Shown here: positions 61,195 through 64,000 of the stretch, in pieces
Layout: every line of letters starts with the position of its first letter
Position numbering within the stretch: the first letter of the stretch is position 1
NCBI GenBank assembly: GCA_009829735.1
Contig: CM020618.1
Location: 28,186,894-28,250,893, forward strand
DNA from: Pyropia yezoensis
Taxonomy: Eukaryota; Rhodophyta; Bangiophyceae; Bangiales; Bangiaceae
Reading direction: 5' to 3'
DNA length: 64,000 nucleotides
Program-made: the position numbers and the translations under genes
Notes under the pieces: model-generated
Databases searched by the model: none
What the model saw: the letters and a program-made list of their open reading frames with translations, nothing else
What the model was told of the DNA's origin: nothing

Positions 61195-62467
61195 CCGTCT
61201 GACACCAGTTTTTTACAACTCGCGTATGAGATAAGGTTCCCAGGCTGCGTTTTTCTCTAAAAATATATAAGCGGACTCGGCAGCAGCTCAGGCGTCCGAC
61301 CGTCTTGTCTGTTTCTGCGGGCAATGCCTGGTTGCTGAGGAAGAAAAATGCACCCTCGTTTGGGGGGGTACACCAGTTTTTTACAACTCTCGTCTACATA
61401 CCAGGGCAGCCATCTGGGGCACTTCTTAGATACAGAGATTCAGCAGAAAAAACTTGATTGTATTTGTCGTCGTGGAGCATCTTTTCGCGTCCGTCGACCA
61501 ATGAGAGCTGAAGCAGCATGGCCCCTTCGCGATCGTGACGTTCGGCATCACAGCCCGTGAGCTCCAAAAAGCATCCCCGCCTCCTCGGGGGTGGTTACGT
61601 CCCCCCCCCCGCCCCCCGACAACGACAGAGATCGCTGGTACTTGCGGCTGGTAGAGATGCTCGCCTGCTCCACGGGTAGTGCTTTGCGTCTGAAAGAACG
61701 CGGGAGCAGATGCTCTTTCCGCACTTGAATGAGCCTGAAGATAGCTCCTATCTCGCCCCTCGCTGACTGCGACGCGTCCGTGAGGGGGGGTGGACGTGCT
61801 GGGGAAAGCGTGGGGCAGACTATTGTTGTGCAGCGGTGTGGGGCGCGCCTGCTGGCTCCCGCCAACACCCTATCGAGAACAGCCGGGGGGGTTCAAGGGG
61901 GGAAGGTGGGGTGGGTGAGGGCACGCTGGAAGAGGCGCTTGCGCCACCGTCAGCCCACTGCAGCAAAGAGAGAGGTACTGATAGGCCGGGACAGGCTCAC
62001 AGACGTGTTCTACTTTTCTGGTGACTCTGCCAAGGTGCTCAAACCCGGGATAGGAGGAGGAAGAGGGCAGCCGGGCACAGGTGGGGCGACCGGACGCACG
62101 GATGCGTTGCAAAGAAGTCGAATTCGGGCCAACAATCAGTCAGATGAGCGTTCCGGGGCGGTAATTAGAACCAATTTGACCTGGGCAGAAGCGCTCTCTT
62201 TTCCGCCCGTGAGGCTACGGTCGCGCACCTGTGCTCCTAATTTTTCTTCTTTTTATCGTTGAAGAGCCTGTGAGCTGGCGCACCCAACGGTGCGACTCAC
62301 GTACACCCCCTCGCACTAGATCATATTTTAGCACGAGTTGCCTTGCGGCTGCCGCCGACTTCTGCGGCCGTTCGGAAGGGGTTCTCGTATGTGAACACTG
62401 TGGGTTTTCTATGTAAGGGGAAGCTGTGAAAAACTGGTGTCACTTGTGAAAAACTGGTGTCAGACGG
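61195..62467. mobile_element. 1.27-kb DNA element with doubled terminal inverted repeats
   Basis: The left end CCGTCTGACACCAGTTTTTT (61195-61214) is inverted at the right end (62446-62467, ... AAAAACTGGTGTCAGACGG). A second copy of the CACCAGTTTTTTACAAC motif lies inside each end (61370-61387 and 62425-62442). No transposase was recognised; inner frames are short, so it is probably non-autonomous. A TATA-like AAATATATAAGCGG at about 61258-61272 lies inside. The target-site duplication is unclear (possibly TA). Confidence 0.6.
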
Positions 62468-62589
62468 ATATATGGAGAAGAGGAGGGTGGGGGTGGCGGG
62501 GGGGGTGCCGCTGCCCGCAAGCACCTCGTCCACCAACCACACCCCACCACGCGCCACCCGCCCCACCCTTCCCCACACACGGCACTTCC

Positions 62590-62726
62590 TGAAAATCGCG
62601 AAAAGTACAGATGAGATATCCGTGGCGGGAGAATTTGAAAACGTCTTGCCACCAGCCTTCAAAGATACCCTACTAAAGGATATGAGGGAGCGGAGAGAAA
62701 AAGAGATCTTGAGAAGAGTGTTCTGA
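62590..62726 (+). CDS. Candidate C-terminal exon, unrecognised
   Basis: The last 45 codons of an open plus-strand frame have a balanced, coding-like composition: KIAKSTDEISVAGEFENVLP followed by FKDTLLKDMRERREKEILRR and VF-stop. Upstream the frame passes through Pro/Thr-rich sequence and the terminal repeat at 62446-62467, which is unlikely to be coding, so an exon starting after an AG near 62600 is more plausible. No family recognised. Confidence 0.35.
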
Positions 62727-63665
62727 AGACTCCTGGGCTGTTGTCCGGGATAGGTCATTGATGGACAGACACCACTTTATTTACATGTCTAATTACCAGT
62801 GTTCAGTACGCTGACTCAGCACCACCGAACCCGCCTCCACGGGAAGAAGGGGCCGAAGTGATCCACTAGGAAGGGGGGAGAGGGTGGCGAGATGACGGTG
62901 GACAGAGTGGTGGAAGACAGGCAGCAGACAGCAGGCAGAAGAAGCAGGATGCAGAGGAACAATCATGGCAAGCAGCGAGTAAAGGGAGGAGCGTCAAAAA
63001 GAGTCCTTCATATCGCGCCAAGTTCTTGTGCCGTACAGTGGTCTTGACAACTTTCCTGCCTACCGATCGGCCACTCCCCCTAACTTCTTGACCGCTCGCC
63101 TGCATACCGATACCCGCCCCCCACACTCACGAGGGCGTGGTGGTTGGCGACTGCAGCGGCGGCTGCCGTGGCGGCCAGCGACAGGGGGGACGAGTCGATG
63201 GTGGTAGTAGCTGTGGAGGTGGGTGGGGGCGGACGGGGCTAGCGGGGGAGCGCGCAATACGGTCAAGTCGATGGCCAACGACGTGACCGCGTCGGAAGGC
63301 GGGTCACGCGGCTTGGGTACGCGATAATCGCCGTGCAACTACTCCATACCTGGGATAGATGTCCCGAAATGTGAGGCGCGCGCGGCAGAATCGGTCGTCG
63401 TGCGCAAGAGGAATGGGGAGTTGCGGCACTAGAGTCAGCATCGGAAAGTCACAAATTGCGTCGGAAAATCACAATTACAGAACGTAGGAATCGCGAGACG
63501 AGGAAAGAAGAATAAGAAGAATAAGAGCGCAGGGGCCGTGTGTCGCAACAAAACTACGCGGGAACTGAAGCACTCGATACATCACACACACCACGATGCC
63601 CTGTAAGGGCCTCGACTGCAATTGCGCTGCCCTTGCAGGCAGGGCACTGCCGAAAGAGGGCACAC
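62727..63665. other. Gene-free stretch
   Basis: No convincing coding frame, repeat or RNA gene was seen. Composition is GC-rich with short purine tracts. Confidence 0.4.
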
Positions 63666-63995
63666 TCACAGACGACCCACCCCCCCCACCCCCCTGTGCT
63701 CTTTCTTCTCACACACACGGCAAATGCGCCCCACGCGAGCCGCCGCATTCTCGGACCTCTTCTTGGTCTTCTCCTCCCGTCGCTGGACGCGCACAATGGC
63801 CCTTTCCGCCACTTCTTTCTTCTTCTGGAGCCGGTCCGCCGTGCGCTGCTTGTCTTGGGCGAGGAGGGCCGCCGGGGAGTGCACAATACCCCGCTGTACG
63901 GCAGCCTTTCCAGTCCTCACCGCCCCGGCGGCTGCTACCATCCTCTCCCGTGACGCCTGCATGACCTCCGACGCCGCCACTCGCATCTGGTCCAT
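63666..63995 (-). CDS. Partial coiled-coil protein at the window edge
   Basis: Minus-strand frame of about 110 codons running off the right edge. Residues 1-75 form a strongly helical, Ala/Arg/Glu/Lys-rich stretch (SEVMQASRERMVAAAGAVRT, RLQKKKEVAERAIVRVQRRE), followed by CRVCEKKE and a Gly/Val/Arg end. It looks like the C-terminal coiled coil of a larger nuclear or transposon-derived protein whose earlier exons lie beyond 64000. Whether it belongs with SAP-type proteins such as that at 5432-5971 cannot be told. Confidence 0.45.
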   Translation of the reverse strand: MDQMRVAASEVMQASRERMVAAAGAVRTGKAAVQRGIVHSPAALLAQDKQRTADRLQKKKEVAERAIVRVQRREEKTKKRSENAAARVGRICRVCEKKEHRGVGGVGRL

Positions 63996-64000
63996 GGCAG

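Noticed and set aside
62866-63665. Minus-strand frames between 62866 and 63665
   Set aside because: Compositions are Arg/Pro/Ser noise with no domain, and no splice logic links them to the frame at 63666-63995.
1-64000. tRNA, rRNA or CRISPR features
   Set aside because: No cloverleaf arms, rRNA cores or spaced direct repeats were seen by eye; only tRNA 3' ends as retroelement primer sites.

Overview
The window looks like nuclear DNA of a GC-rich eukaryote. Evidence: long Ty3/gypsy and Ty1/copia elements, a probable spliceosomal intron in the clearest host gene, Ala/Gly/Pro-rich reading frames, and many long poly(C)/poly(G) runs. A high-GC alga (for example a bangiophyte red alga) is my best guess, but nothing here fixes the species.

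Layout. 1-2.4 kb: tail of a broken Ty3/gypsy chromovirus (A). 4.5-6.0 kb: minus-strand gene remains or exons with a SAP domain. 6.4-10.3 kb: the best host gene, a trypsin-like protease fused to an NB-ARC ATPase and a long TPR array (NLR/STAND architecture), followed by a 344-bp tandem repeat (10.6-12.0 kb). 12.2-22.0 kb: Ty3 element B on the minus strand, with LTRs and GCCAG target-site repeats, looking nearly whole. 22.0-23.2 kb: remains of an unknown gene, split by Ty3 element C (23.2-33.1 kb, minus strand, GGTGT target-site repeats, broken and older). 33.2-34.3 kb: a second C-family fragment, then an Ala/Gly-rich frame interrupted by a solo LTR (CTGGC repeats). 34.6-39.3 kb: extreme poly(C)/poly(G) DNA with one unrecognised 1.5-kb open frame. 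39.3-55.1 kb: two copies of Ty3 family D facing in opposite directions, sharing 2.9-kb almost identical inverted arms, with a Ty1/copia remnant between them. 55-64 kb: GC-rich low-complexity DNA, several short inverted-repeat elements, a foldback element, and a partial coiled-coil gene at the right edge.

Main observation. Each Ty3 element whose 3' end is preserved (B, C, D) has a long open reading frame on the strand opposite gag-pol, between the end of pol and the 3' LTR and tail-to-tail with pol. The B and D products share a general plan: a long globular body, a hydrophobic/helical segment, then an Arg/Ser-rich tail. B, C and D also share one tRNA primer site. This points to an accessory antisense gene carried by several distinct Ty3 lineages of this genome.

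The divergent SAP gene and protease/NB-ARC/TPR gene flank a 475-bp intergenic region with a perfect 12-bp inverted repeat. Internal TPR units of the latter have duplicated recently as 252-bp pairs, which suggests rapid turnover of its recognition surface.
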